From positions 3,596,001 to 3,660,000 of the forward strand of contig NZ_CP013293.1 of NCBI RefSeq assembly GCF_001456155.1: a stretch of 64,000 nucleotides of DNA, read 5' to 3'. This document shows positions 42,271-50,857 of this stretch, piece after piece. The notes under the pieces were generated by a model that was not told the DNA's origin, made no database searches, and saw nothing but the letters and a program-made list of their open reading frames with translations. Within the stretch, counting starts at the first letter, position 1; each line of letters opens with the position of its first letter. The stretch comes from Chryseobacterium sp. IHB B 17019 (GTDB taxonomy: Bacteria; Bacteroidota; Bacteroidia; Flavobacteriales; Weeksellaceae). The translations under genes and the position numbers were made by a program.

Positions 42271-43146
42271 ATGGGTAAAGCTCTTTTTTCTGTGTTATTT
42301 TTATGTTTTTTATCAACTCTCTATTCTCAAAAATTAAATAAAATTGATTCATTACTGTCAACAAATGATGTTAAAAATTTCATCAAAAATGAGAACAATA
42401 AAAGTAATTATGAACTAAATATAGATGATAAAATTGATTATGACTGGTATTGCAATGTGATTGCAGATAGTTTGAAATTAAAACAAAACTGGGGAAAAGC
42501 AGATTTTGATAACAATGGATTAACAGATCTTCTGGTAACAGGAAATACAACCGAAGGCCCCAGAACAATTTATATTTTAGACAAGGGCAATTATTTTGAA
42601 TCCAAAACCCTGAGCAAAGGAAAACTCTACGAGCAATGTTCTTTTTCTACTGTAAAAGGCAATAAAATAGAATATCAAAGTGTAAAGATATTAGACCAAT
42701 ATGGAAGTCTGAGTAAATTAACAAAAGAAAACCTTGTTTATAAATACGGTGATTTTATTGAAAAAAACAGCAATCCTAAAAAACATAATATTTTAGAAAT
42801 AGAACTTGAGGACACCGGATCATATTGGAATCGTTCATCAACTAAAATAAAAATAGTATCAAATAAAGATATAACCTGGATTATTGACGAGGATTATAAT
42901 ACCAAAGTTTCATCTTCAAAACTTTCGAATGAGGAATTTAAAGGAATTATCGACTTATTACATTATATTGATTTTGAAAACCTTGAAGAAGAATACAATG
43001 TAAGCTATTCTGATGCCGGAACTACATCGCTGAAGATAACCTACGATAGTCTGAAAGTAAAAAACATCTCCGATTACGGTGGCATGGGAACAAGAGGATT
43101 GACAAAACTTTATGATATACTTTTACAATTAAAACAAAACCAATAA
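42271..43146 (+). CDS. Exported DUF6438-domain protein
   Basis: A 291-residue exported protein with signal peptide MGKALFSVLFLCFLSTLYSQ. The frame extends upstream to 42100, but that part lies inside the preceding gene in another frame and passes the terminator, so ATG 42271 is the start. The C-terminal part from about residue 185 fits DUF6438: FKGIIDLLHYIDFENLEEEY, a DAGTTSLKITYD turn and NISDYGGMGTRGLTKLYDIL. The middle has one DFDNNGLTDLLVTG stretch of FG-GAP type. The function is unknown; probably periplasmic. Confidence 0.8.
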   Translation: MGKALFSVLFLCFLSTLYSQKLNKIDSLLSTNDVKNFIKNENNKSNYELNIDDKIDYDWYCNVIADSLKLKQNWGKADFDNNGLTDLLVTGNTTEGPRTIYILDKGNYFESKTLSKGKLYEQCSFSTVKGNKIEYQSVKILDQYGSLSKLTKENLVYKYGDFIEKNSNPKKHNILEIELEDTGSYWNRSSTKIKIVSNKDITWIIDEDYNTKVSSSKLSNEEFKGIIDLLHYIDFENLEEEYNVSYSDAGTTSLKITYDSLKVKNISDYGGMGTRGLTKLYDILLQLKQNQ

Positions 43147-43155
43147 AAACGTGCA

Positions 43156-43605
43156 ATGATAGCAGAAAGCCTAAAATCACTATTCACAAGAGATTTAAAT
43201 AAACTGAAAACAGAAATTGAGTCTTATCAAAACGAAGAAACAATCTGGAAAACCGATAAAAATATTTTAAATTCTGCAGGAAATCTGTGCCTTCACCTGG
43301 TTGGAAACCTCAACCATTTCGTTGGTGCACAACTTGGAAATTCAGGATATATCAGAAATCGCGATCTTGAATTTTCTTTAAAAAATATTCCAAGAGCAGA
43401 GCTGATTCAACAAATTGAAAGTACGATTGAAGTTATAAATTCCTCGCTTGGAAACTTATCTGCCGAAGATATGGAAAAAGAATATCCACTTGAAGCCTTA
43501 GGATACAAAATGACGACAGAATATTTTCTGATTCATCTGCTTGGACATCTGGAATATCATTTGGGACAGATTAATTATCACAGAAGATTGTTGGATGTGG
43601 AATAA
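43156..43605 (+). CDS. DinB-family protein
   Basis: A 149-residue helical bundle. LCLHLVGNLNHFVGAQLGNS near residue 47 and IHLLGHLEYHLGQINYHRRL near 127 hold the His residues of the DinB/YfiT metal site (nickel or zinc in studied members). By family these are often thiol-S-transferases for mycothiol or bacillithiol; this genome group uses neither with certainty, so the reaction is open. It follows the DUF6438 gene by nine nt, so the two may be co-transcribed. Confidence 0.85.
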   Translation: MIAESLKSLFTRDLNKLKTEIESYQNEETIWKTDKNILNSAGNLCLHLVGNLNHFVGAQLGNSGYIRNRDLEFSLKNIPRAELIQQIESTIEVINSSLGNLSAEDMEKEYPLEALGYKMTTEYFLIHLLGHLEYHLGQINYHRRLLDVE

Positions 43606-43627
43606 CTTTTAAACAGCTGCTTCTTTA

Positions 43628-43686
43628 ACCACCCCGTCAAAAATTCTTACGAATTTTCGCCACCCCTCCAGAGGAGGGGAATTTTG
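43628..43686. repeat. Third copy of the 59-bp end of the long repeat
   Basis: ACCACCCCGTCAAAAATTCT at 43628, then a palindrome AAAATTC-TTAC-GAATTTT and a hairpin CCCCTCC-AGA-GGAGGGG. It is nearly identical to the last 60 bases of the copy at 39650-39905, but without the rest of that element. So the 59-bp unit can move or be kept on its own. Confidence 0.8.
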
Positions 43687-43706
43687 CGGCGGCTGATTTA
43701 TTTTGT

Positions 43707-44327
43707 TTATTTCTCGAACAACATTTTCGTAATAAAATCTTTCTCGCCTTTTCCTCTTGCGGGAGAATATTCTCTGCCGTAGAAGATGATTTGAAGGTGA
43801 AGCTTGTTCCATACATTTTCCGGCCAGATTGTTTTTGCGTCTCTTTCCGTTTCTACTACATTCTTTCCGGAAGTTAGTTTCCATTGCGTCATCAGCCTGT
43901 GAATGTGTGTATCAACAGGAAAAGCAGGAAATCCGAAGCCCTGGCTCATCACCACGGATGCTGTTTTGTGACCAACCCCGGGAAGGGCTTCCAGTTCTTC
44001 ATAAGTTTGGGGTACTACTCCATTGTGCCTTTCCAAAAGGAGTTCGGCCATTCTTTTCAGGTTTCTTGCCTTTGTATTGGAAAGCCCTATTTCTTTGATT
44101 AACTCCCTTATTTCTTCCACTTCCAGCTTTGCCATTTTTTCGGGTGTTCCGGCTACTTTAAAAAGCTTTGGAGTCACTTCATTCACTTTTTTGTCGGTGG
44201 TCTGTGCAGAAAGTGCCACTGCAACCATTAATGTAAAAGGATCTGTATGAGCCAACGGAATAGGAACTTCCGGATATAATTTTTCTAATTCTAATTGAAT
44301 AAGCGCTGCTCTTTGCTTTTTTGTCAT
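43707..44327 (-). CDS. nth: Endonuclease III, apparently without the Fe-S cluster loop
   Basis: A 206-residue DNA glycosylase/AP lyase for oxidised pyrimidines. LPGVGHKTASVVMSQGFGFP near residue 112 is the helix-hairpin-helix-Gly/Pro motif with the catalytic Lys, and FPVDTHIHRLMTQWKL has the catalytic Asp. E. coli Nth ends in C-x6-C-x2-C-x5-C, ligands of a 4Fe-4S cluster. Here the C-terminus FYGREYSPARGKGEKDFI contains no Cys. Similar Cys-free tails occur in Flavobacteriia as I recall. It is convergent with the DinB gene and divergent from bcp, with 33 bases between starts. Confidence 0.93.
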   Translation of the reverse strand: MTKKQRAALIQLELEKLYPEVPIPLAHTDPFTLMVAVALSAQTTDKKVNEVTPKLFKVAGTPEKMAKLEVEEIRELIKEIGLSNTKARNLKRMAELLLERHNGVVPQTYEELEALPGVGHKTASVVMSQGFGFPAFPVDTHIHRLMTQWKLTSGKNVVETERDAKTIWPENVWNKLHLQIIFYGREYSPARGKGEKDFITKMLFEK

Positions 44328-44360
44328 TTAACCGTTAAATTTGAACAAAATTAATGTATT

Positions 44361-44810
44361 ATGCTGAAAGTTGGAGACAAATTACCGGAATTTGAAGGAA
44401 TAAATCAAGACGGGGAAACGGTAAAATCTGAAAATTTAATTGGAAAAAAATTAGTTGTTTTTTTCTATCCTCAGGCAAATACTCCAACCTGTACTGTGGA
44501 GGCTTGTAACCTGAGTGACAATTATTCTAAGCTCAAGAAAGCAGGTTTTCAGTTGTTGGGAATAAGTGGAGATACGGTGAAGAAACAGAAAAATTTCCAC
44601 AGCAAATTTGCATTTCCTTATGACCTAATTGCGGATGAAAGTCATGATATTATTGACAAATTCGGGGTGTGGCAACAAAAAACCACTTTTGGAAAAACGT
44701 ATATGGGAATTGTAAGAACGACTTTTATTTTTGATGAAAATGGCTTTTGTACAAGGGTTATTGAAAAAGTGACATCGAAGACTGCGGCTGAACAAATTCT
44801 GGAGGTATAG
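44361..44810 (+). CDS. bcp: Thioredoxin-dependent thiol peroxidase (Bcp/PrxQ)
   Basis: A 149-residue peroxiredoxin that reduces H2O2 and organic hydroperoxides using thioredoxin. YPQANTPTCTVEACNLSDNY near residue 39 has the peroxidatic Cys in PxxxTxxC and a resolving Cys five residues later, the atypical 2-Cys pattern of Bcp. TTFGKTYMGIVRTTFIFDEN near 107 includes the conserved Arg region. Cytosolic, ATG 44361. It stands alone, followed by a repeat region. Confidence 0.95.
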   Translation: MLKVGDKLPEFEGINQDGETVKSENLIGKKLVVFFYPQANTPTCTVEACNLSDNYSKLKKAGFQLLGISGDTVKKQKNFHSKFAFPYDLIADESHDIIDKFGVWQQKTTFGKTYMGIVRTTFIFDENGFCTRVIEKVTSKTAAEQILEV

Positions 44811-44824
44811 TTTTAAAAATTTTA

Positions 44825-45015
44825 TTGTCATTCTGAAAGAAAAGAAGTGGAGTGAAAAATCTAGTTTTTATTCAATTTTGATCGTCATATTGTCATTCTG
44901 AAAGGATCTAGAAATGAATTTTCTAACTACTCTCTGATACTATGCTTAGATACTTTCAGAATGACAAACATAGGGTAATTATTGCTTAGATTTTTCTCTT
45001 CGTCAGAATGACAAA
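44825..45015. repeat. Compound dispersed repeat (GTCATTCTGA type)
   Basis: It starts TTGTCATTCTGAAAG and ends TCGTCAGAATGACAA; inner copies ATTGTCATTCTGAAAGGATC near 44890 and CTTTCAGAATGACAAAC near 44953 make at least two hairpin units side by side. Same class as 15558-15637. It fills the gap between bcp and the GNAT gene, and may serve as a transcript end for both. Confidence 0.65.
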
Positions 45016-45026
45016 GAACCATAAAA

Positions 45027-45569
45027 TTATTCCGTTTCGTAGTACATTAATTCCTCATCATCTCCGGGAATGGTAACGTATTTCTGAAATTTCAGACCTA
45101 GTTTTTCAATTAATTTTTGGGAAGAATAATTGTCTTTTACAGTAATGGCGGAAATCTTTTTTAATCCAAAATCATCCATTCCGATTGATTTTACTTTTAA
45201 AGCCGCTTCATAGGCGTAACCCTTTCCTTCAAATTCATCCAGCAAAGAAAACCCAATATCTACGACATCCAAGCCTTCTCTTTCAAAAATTCCTACTCCA
45301 CCGATTTTATGATTTCCTTCTTTTGTAAGCACTAGATAATTACCATAACCTAACTTTTCAAGCTGTGGAAGAAACTTATTTTTAATATAATTCTCAGCAT
45401 CAGCAACCGTTTTTATATTACGATCCCCGATATACTGAATAAACTTCGGTCTGTTGTAAAGATCAAGGATAAACTCGGCATCCTCCAAAGACATTGGACG
45501 AATGAGTAATCGTTCTGTTTCGTAGAATTTATCTGCGTTTTGTGGATTTTGTGGATTTTTTAGGCTCAT
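45027..45569 (-). CDS. GNAT-family N-acetyltransferase (RimJ/RimL type)
   Basis: A 180-residue acetyltransferase. ETERLLIRPMSLEDAEFILD near residue 19 and FSLLDEFEGKGYAYEAALKV near 112 (the acetyl-CoA-binding Q/RxxGxG/A-like loop, here EGKGYA) are typical of ribosomal-protein Ala acetyltransferases such as RimJ. AITVKDNYSSQKLIEKLGLK is the usual C-terminal motif. The target is unknown. Its start overlaps the preceding gene by about 40 nt in another frame, which is unusual; a later start would cut the conserved first strand. Confidence 0.85.
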   Translation of the reverse strand: MSLKNPQNPQNADKFYETERLLIRPMSLEDAEFILDLYNRPKFIQYIGDRNIKTVADAENYIKNKFLPQLEKLGYGNYLVLTKEGNHKIGGVGIFEREGLDVVDIGFSLLDEFEGKGYAYEAALKVKSIGMDDFGLKKISAITVKDNYSSQKLIEKLGLKFQKYVTIPGDDEELMYYETE

Positions 45570-46197
45570 CTTTTGGTTCTTCTTTTTTCTCTATTTTTAA
45601 AAGCCTCGGATTGTTGGTGCACTTTTTATTGTAAAGTTCAATATAAGTCCCATTATCCTTTGTATAGTTAATTATTCCTGTTGTTTTACTTATCGTTAAA
45701 GTATAATGCTTTTTTTGATAAGGGCATTCTTTTGAGGTTAGTTTTCCCAGATCCAAATAGTAATTGGAAGTATCTTCATAATAATTTCCCGCTACATCTT
45801 TGAATTCTTCATCAATAAAATAGCCTTCGGACATTGCAATAATAGCAGCTTCTTCTACATTATCAATTTTCCCAATGAAATTTTTAAGTTCTTGAAGTTC
45901 AGTAATATAATTCAATTTCCCGTTCTGCGAATAGGCAATATAATAAAAACTGTCTTCATCCGGAACCACATCAAAACCTGAAAATTGCGGTGTATAATCC
46001 TTCTTTCCCGAACTTACAAGAACATTATCTTTCCCATAAGTGTTGTATATCAGGAACCAGGAATCTATCTTACCGTTCGGGTTCATTTTTTGTAAAACAT
46101 TCTGAATACTTAAAAACTGTTTTTTTTCCTGAGCCAAAGAAAAAACCCCTAAAAGCAAGAAAATGAATACAATAAACTTAGAATTATTTTTTTTCAT
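45529..46197 (-). CDS. Hypothetical exported protein, 222 aa
   Basis: No family is recognised. The signal peptide is near residues 5-22 (KFIVFIFLLLGVFSLAQEKK). The mature part is mixed alpha/beta with a few Tyr-rich strands (GNYYEDTSNYYLDLGKLTSK) and a single Cys pair region (KECPYQKKHYTL, KKCTNNPRLL). The Lys-rich tail KSTKSTKRR overlaps the GNAT start. It lies between manC and the GNAT gene on the same strand and may share their transcript. The function is unknown. Confidence 0.65.
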   Translation of the reverse strand: MKKNNSKFIVFIFLLLGVFSLAQEKKQFLSIQNVLQKMNPNGKIDSWFLIYNTYGKDNVLVSSGKKDYTPQFSGFDVVPDEDSFYYIAYSQNGKLNYITELQELKNFIGKIDNVEEAAIIAMSEGYFIDEEFKDVAGNYYEDTSNYYLDLGKLTSKECPYQKKHYTLTISKTTGIINYTKDNGTYIELYNKKCTNNPRLLKIEKKEEPKDEPKKSTKSTKRR

Positions 46198-46230
46198 AGC
46201 TCAAAGTGAGGCACAAAGTATGCCAATTAT

Positions 46231-47325
46231 TTACATATATTTGTCTCCCTTCTTTAAGTTTTTCAAGTCCAGAACATAATCTTTGATCAGCTGATCATTT
46301 TCTCTCGGGCAAATAAGTAAGGCTTTATCCGTATCTACAATAATATAATTCTCCAGTCCGTCAATAATAACAGCTTTATTACTGTTTTTTAAGCGAATAA
46401 CATTTCCTTTTGAATTATACGCCAGAAAATGTTTTAGCTTCACAGCATTTTCATTTTCATCTTTTTCCGTGTTTTCATATACGGAAGTCCACGTTCCAAG
46501 GTCGCTCCAGCCAAGATCTGCAGGAATTACGTAAACGTTTTTAGCTTTTTCTAAAATCCCATTATCTATTGAGATTTTCTGTACTTTAGGATAAATCAGC
46601 TCAATACAGCTTTTTTCACTGTCCGCATTGTATTCGCAAGCCATAAAATGCTGTGTCATCTCAGGAAGATACATTTCAAAAGCATGATGAATACTTTTTA
46701 CATTCCATATGAAAATCCCGGCGTTCCAAAGGAAATCTCCACTTTCAAGAAAGCTTTTTGCAATCTCCAGAATAGGTTTTTCCGTAAAAGTTTTTACCTT
46801 GTAATAATCTGAATTGTGCTTGTCTACAAACTGAATATAACCATAACCCGTATCTGGTCTTGTAGGCGTAATTCCCAATGTAACCAAATAATCATTTTTG
46901 GAAGCAAGATCGAAAGCAAGCTCTACTTTTTCCAAAAAAATATCTTCTTTTAAGATCAAATGGTCTGCCGGTAAGACAATCATTGTTGCATCAGCATCAA
47001 TTTGTGCAATTTTATTGGCCATGTAAAGATTACAGGGTGCCGTATTTTTCAACAGAGGCTCTCCCACAATATTTTCTTGCGGAATTTCAGGTAACTGCTG
47101 ATGAGACAGCTCAACATATTCTTTATTTGTAATGACAAATATATTTTCATTAGGAAGTATCTTGCTGATTCTGTCATACGTCTGCTGAATCATTGTGCGC
47201 CCTACTCCTAAAATATCCTGAAATTGTTTCGGAAATTTCTGCGTACTCATAGGCCAGAATCTACTGCCGATTCCTCCTGCCATAATCACGCAATATCTAT
47301 CTGATTTTGACATTCTTAAGTGCAT
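46231..47325 (-). CDS. manC: Mannose-1-phosphate guanylyltransferase
   Basis: It makes GDP-mannose from mannose-1-phosphate and GTP for surface polysaccharides and glycoproteins. 364 residues, the short bacterial type without the isomerase domain. YCVIMAGGIGSRFWPMSTQK near residue 11, with FPKQF just after, is the nucleotidyltransferase signature. MIVLPADHLILKE and FTEKPILEIAKSF near 180 are the substrate loops. It overlaps the sprT gene end by 10 nt from ATG 47325; ATG 47313 would avoid the overlap. It is part of a minus-strand run tolC-sprT-manC. Confidence 0.93.
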   Translation of the reverse strand: MHLRMSKSDRYCVIMAGGIGSRFWPMSTQKFPKQFQDILGVGRTMIQQTYDRISKILPNENIFVITNKEYVELSHQQLPEIPQENIVGEPLLKNTAPCNLYMANKIAQIDADATMIVLPADHLILKEDIFLEKVELAFDLASKNDYLVTLGITPTRPDTGYGYIQFVDKHNSDYYKVKTFTEKPILEIAKSFLESGDFLWNAGIFIWNVKSIHHAFEMYLPEMTQHFMACEYNADSEKSCIELIYPKVQKISIDNGILEKAKNVYVIPADLGWSDLGTWTSVYENTEKDENENAVKLKHFLAYNSKGNVIRLKNSNKAVIIDGLENYIIVDTDKALLICPRENDQLIKDYVLDLKNLKKGDKYM

Positions 47326-47906
47326 TTTTCTACCCTAGCCAAAGGTTTGAAAGAATACTTTCTTCCTGTAGCCAGGTTCTTACAAAGATAGTTTTTTTTA
47401 ATCAGACCTTCTAACAAATACTTCTCATTTCGATAAATAAAAAAGTCCCCTTTTTGTAATCTTTCAATGAACAGAAGGGTATCATCTTGTTTTTCAATGT
47501 GAAAATATTTAACCAAATCAGGACTTGCCATGAAATTTGCTTTCGGAGATTTTGAAAACTTTATGATGATTGGCCTCAATTCTTCTTCATAAACATCAAG
47601 GCTTTGCAAAAGCATCTGCCTGAAGGTTTCCTTCCATTCATTTCCGTGTGGAGAGATCCTGCGTCCATATTTTTCAAAGGCAATGAGATGCGCCAGTTCG
47701 TGAGTCAGGACGAAGAAAAAAAGATGGGGAACCAATGTAGAATTGATCGTAATTTCATGGGAATGATCCGGAAGCTTACGGTAATCTCCTAATTTGGAAT
47801 CCCTGTTTCTTGTAATTTTTATATGAATATAGTAATCTGCAAACCAGACTTTTAAATATTGTAATGTATTCTGAGGTAAGTATTTTTCTAAGGATTGAAT
47901 TGACAT
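47316..47906 (-). CDS. SprT-like zinc-binding protein
   Basis: A 196-residue cytosolic protein. FFVLTHELAHLIAFEKYGRR near residue 65 has the HExxH motif of SprT/Spartan-like metalloproteases, followed by SPHGNEWKETF with the third His ligand. The zinc-ribbon half is less obvious (only one Cys is seen near KKNYLCKNL). By family it may degrade DNA-protein crosslinks, but bacterial SprT activity is not established. It starts one base after the tolC stop, so the two are coupled. Confidence 0.85.
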   Translation of the reverse strand: MSIQSLEKYLPQNTLQYLKVWFADYYIHIKITRNRDSKLGDYRKLPDHSHEITINSTLVPHLFFFVLTHELAHLIAFEKYGRRISPHGNEWKETFRQMLLQSLDVYEEELRPIIIKFSKSPKANFMASPDLVKYFHIEKQDDTLLFIERLQKGDFFIYRNEKYLLEGLIKKNYLCKNLATGRKYSFKPLARVEKCT

Positions 47907-47907
47907 T

Positions 47908-49254
47908 TTATAAACTTAACGGAATTCCCGCATAGAAATTCAATAATTTTAGACTGAAAAGATAGTTATATTTAGCCTGAGCCACAGAGCCTTGTGCATT
48001 CGCATAATTGTTTCTTGCAGTATTTACATCATAGATTGTGGATCTTCCCGCTGCATAGCTTTTATCCGCAAAATCCAGAGCTAGCTTTGTACTTCTTTCG
48101 GCCTGAACAGCAGATAAATAAATTTCATAATTTGCATCAACATCAAACTGTGCCTTCTGAACATTTTCTTTCACAGTTTGTTTTTGTTGCAATAAAGTGG
48201 TTTTAGCAATACTTTCATTCAGTTTCGACTGCTCTACCTGAAGTTTTGTAATTCCTTTATTAAAAATCGGAATATTAACGGAAACTCCGGCCTGTTGTCC
48301 GAAATTATCTTTATATTGATTAAAGAAATTATGCTCATTGATTGGATTCCCCAATTCATCGATTCCTATCGTTCTGGTATTAAGCAAATTGTTATAAAAA
48401 CTCCCTATTCCTACACTTGCCGTAATTGTTGGCCAAAAAGCCGTTTTGGTAACTTCAGTCTGAGCTTCCGCCGATCTTATTCTGCTTTCTGCCGCTTTCA
48501 CTTGTGGCTGGGTTTCATAAGCCGTTGTAAGAACCTCATCAACAGACTTCAATTGTGGCGCCAACTGATCCGGAACATCTACATCTTCCACATCAAAATC
48601 TTTGTATTCCTGAAGCTGTAGAAGCTGCGCCAGTGCAAACAAACTCCTTCCTACGTTAATTTCGGCTGTTTTTAAGTTTTGCTTTTCTCTTGCTAATCCC
48701 GCTTCCGCTTCCGCTAAAACCGTTTGGGCTGTAGTTCCGACCTGTGTTGTAATTTTTGCCCTGTCAAATTGCTTTTGGGCATTTTCAACAGCAGCCTGGG
48801 AAATTTTTACAATTTCTTTATTTAATAAAGTTGTTAAGTATTGTTGAGCAATCTGAAGCGAAATATCATTTTTGATTGTTTCAATATCATACTGGCTGGC
48901 TTCCACATCAAATTCTGTTTTTCTTACAGTTTTTTCAAGCCTCCCATTGTTATAAACAAGAATATCTGCTCCAAGATTTGCGTTATTACTGAATCTGTCA
49001 TTTCTGATACTTCCCGTTCCCAAAGAAGCCTGCCCGAAACTCACATTGTTTCCAACACTTGCAGAGACAGAAGGAAGATAGTTTTTCTTCGCAATTTTCA
49101 GGTTCAGGTCCTGCATTTGTTTTGAGTATTCATTTTGGATCACCTGAAGATTATGCTTGGTGGCATAGTCTACACATTCTCTCAAAGACCACTTTTTCTG
49201 GGCATTTACAGCCAGGCAAGATAATCCCAAAATAATAGTCAAAACTTTTTTCAT
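47908..49254 (-). CDS. TolC-family outer-membrane efflux protein
   Basis: A 448-residue OMF with signal peptide MKKVLTIILGLSCLAVNAQK. Two OEP repeats of long alpha-helical coiled coil and beta strands: LRECVDYATKHNLQVIQNEY near residue 25 and VKAAESRIRSAEAQTEVTKT near 235. SYAAGRSTIYDVNTARNNYA near 395 is the typical C-terminal helix. It would form the outer-membrane duct of a tripartite pump, but no RND or MFP partner is next to it. A TATATTTG box at 49289-49282 is about 28 nt upstream of the start. Confidence 0.9.
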   Translation of the reverse strand: MKKVLTIILGLSCLAVNAQKKWSLRECVDYATKHNLQVIQNEYSKQMQDLNLKIAKKNYLPSVSASVGNNVSFGQASLGTGSIRNDRFSNNANLGADILVYNNGRLEKTVRKTEFDVEASQYDIETIKNDISLQIAQQYLTTLLNKEIVKISQAAVENAQKQFDRAKITTQVGTTAQTVLAEAEAGLAREKQNLKTAEINVGRSLFALAQLLQLQEYKDFDVEDVDVPDQLAPQLKSVDEVLTTAYETQPQVKAAESRIRSAEAQTEVTKTAFWPTITASVGIGSFYNNLLNTRTIGIDELGNPINEHNFFNQYKDNFGQQAGVSVNIPIFNKGITKLQVEQSKLNESIAKTTLLQQKQTVKENVQKAQFDVDANYEIYLSAVQAERSTKLALDFADKSYAAGRSTIYDVNTARNNYANAQGSVAQAKYNYLFSLKLLNFYAGIPLSL

Positions 49255-49281
49255 ATAATGATTTTACAAGATTAGACGATT

Positions 49282-49289
49282 CAAATATA
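49282..49289 (-). promoter_or_regulatory. -7 promoter box TATATTTG for tolC-sprT-manC
   Basis: An exact TAnnTTTG match 28 nt upstream of the tolC ATG. The one-base gap and the overlap between the following genes make an operon likely. Confidence 0.55.
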
Positions 49290-49383
49290 GAAAAGTTACA
49301 GTTTTAAAAAATTATTGTTTAAACTTAATTTAAAAATAGAAGTTTTTATTTCTTTTAATCAAACTTTTTGAGAATTTTGCATC

Positions 49384-50628
49384 ATGACAAACGAACAATA
49401 TCAGGAAGCTGTTGACTGGCTTTTCGTGCAAGCCCCGAATTACCAGATAGACGGTCAGAAAGCATACAAACCGGGATTGGATAATATTATAAAACTTTGT
49501 GAATTTTTCGGAAATCCTCAGGAAAAAATAAAATGCATCCACATCGGGGGAACAAACGGAAAGGGATCTTCAAGCAATATGCTGGCTTCTGTTCTTCAGG
49601 AATCCGGTTACAAAACAGGTTTATATAACTCACCGCATCTCATTGATTTTACGGAACGTATCAAAATAAACGGTGAAAATTGTGATAAAGAATTTGTCTA
49701 TCAATTTATTCAAAAACTCAGACAGCTTCCGGAAGATATTCAGCCATCTTTTTTTGAATTTACAACGATTATGGCCTTTGAATATTTTTATCAACAAAGA
49801 GTAGATTTTGCCATTATTGAAGTTGGCTTGGGTGGGAGATTGGATTCAACAAATATTATTACACCTTTGGTTTCTGCGATTACCAATGTACAGCTGGACC
49901 ACCAGAATATTTTAGGAGATACAATTGAAGAAATAGCAGGTGAAAAAGCCGGGATTATTAAAAATAAAATTCCGGTAATTTCCGGTGACGAAAAGGATGT
50001 CGTTAAAAGTATAATTAAAAATAAAGCCAAGGAAGAAAATGCTTCGTTTATCGATGCTTCTTTATTAAAATCCGACTTAAAATCTGATTTAAAAGGAAAC
50101 TATCAGGAGAAAAACATTAAAGTTGTTTTAGCTCTAATTGAAGAATTAAGGAAATTAAATTTCATTATTTCAGATGCAAACATTGAAAAAGGCCTTTTAA
50201 ACGTCCACAAAAGCACCGGTTTCATCGGCCGTTGGTTTGAATTTTCACAAAATCCACTGACGATTTGTGACACAGCCCACAATCAGGCCGGCCTGGAATA
50301 TGTTTTCCATCAGTTAAATTCAATTAATAAGCATAAACACATTATTTTAGGCTTCGTAAACGATAAAAAAATCGATGATGTGATGAAAATTTTGCCGGAA
50401 AATTCTGAATTTTATTTTGCAAAACCATCTATTCATCGGGGAAGGCATCCGGAAGATTATAAAGATTTATTAATTGCCGCGAAAATTTCTTATAAAATTT
50501 TTGATTCTGTACAGGAAGCGTATCTTTCTGCAAAAGAGGAATGTACAAATGATGAAATGATTTTTGTCGGTGGAAGCAACTTTGTAGTGGGAGAATTTTT
50601 AGAAAAAAATTTGGAGATTTCCGAATAA
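49384..50628 (+). CDS. folC: Folylpolyglutamate/dihydrofolate synthase
   Basis: It adds glutamate to dihydropteroate or to folates with ATP, in the cytosol. 414 residues, Mur ligase-like. CIHIGGTNGKGSSSNMLASV near residue 52 is the P-loop. IIEVGLGGRLDSTNIITPLV near 143 and SAITNVQLDHQNILGDTIEE near 163 are the Mg-binding and folate-binding segments. GFIGRWFEFSQNPLTICDTAHNQ-type C-terminal motif with AHNQ near 297 is also kept. The tRNA promoter begins right after its stop. Confidence 0.95.
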   Translation: MTNEQYQEAVDWLFVQAPNYQIDGQKAYKPGLDNIIKLCEFFGNPQEKIKCIHIGGTNGKGSSSNMLASVLQESGYKTGLYNSPHLIDFTERIKINGENCDKEFVYQFIQKLRQLPEDIQPSFFEFTTIMAFEYFYQQRVDFAIIEVGLGGRLDSTNIITPLVSAITNVQLDHQNILGDTIEEIAGEKAGIIKNKIPVISGDEKDVVKSIIKNKAKEENASFIDASLLKSDLKSDLKGNYQEKNIKVVLALIEELRKLNFIISDANIEKGLLNVHKSTGFIGRWFEFSQNPLTICDTAHNQAGLEYVFHQLNSINKHKHIILGFVNDKKIDDVMKILPENSEFYFAKPSIHRGRHPEDYKDLLIAAKISYKIFDSVQEAYLSAKEECTNDEMIFVGGSNFVVGEFLEKNLEISE

Positions 50629-50632
50629 GTCG

Positions 50633-50640
50633 TATATTTG
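50633..50640 (+). promoter_or_regulatory. -7 promoter box TATATTTG for the tRNA pair
   Basis: An exact TAnnTTTG match, with a TTG at 50611-50613 inside the folC 3' end (19-nt spacer). The first tRNA begins 33 nt after it. Confidence 0.65.
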
Positions 50641-50672
50641 CACCACTCTAATCGAGAAAACAACGATAAAGA

Positions 50673-50747
50673 GGGTTCTTAGCTCAGTTGGTTCAGAGCA
50701 TCTGGTTTACACCCAGAGGGTCGGGGGTTCGAATCCCTCAGGACCCA
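50673..50747 (+). tRNA. tRNA-Val (anticodon TAC), copy 1
   Basis: A 75-nt cloverleaf: acceptor GGGTTCT/AGGACCC, D arm GCTC/GAGC, anticodon stem TCTGG/CCAGA with loop TTTACAC (anticodon TAC, reads GTA and other Val codons), T arm GGGGG/CCCTC with loop TTCGAAT. CCA is not encoded. Confidence 0.97.
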
Positions 50748-50780
50748 CACAAAAGGAAACGAGACCTTTTAAAAAAATTC

Positions 50781-50855
50781 GGGTTCTTAGCTCAGTTGGT
50801 TCAGAGCATCTGGTTTACACCCAGAGGGTCGGGGGTTCGAATCCCTCAGGACCCA
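50781..50855 (+). tRNA. tRNA-Val (anticodon TAC), copy 2
   Basis: Identical to the copy 33 bases upstream; a tandem duplication transcribed from the same promoter. The spacer contains GAGACCTTTTAAAAAAATTC. Confidence 0.97.
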
Positions 50856-50857
50856 CA

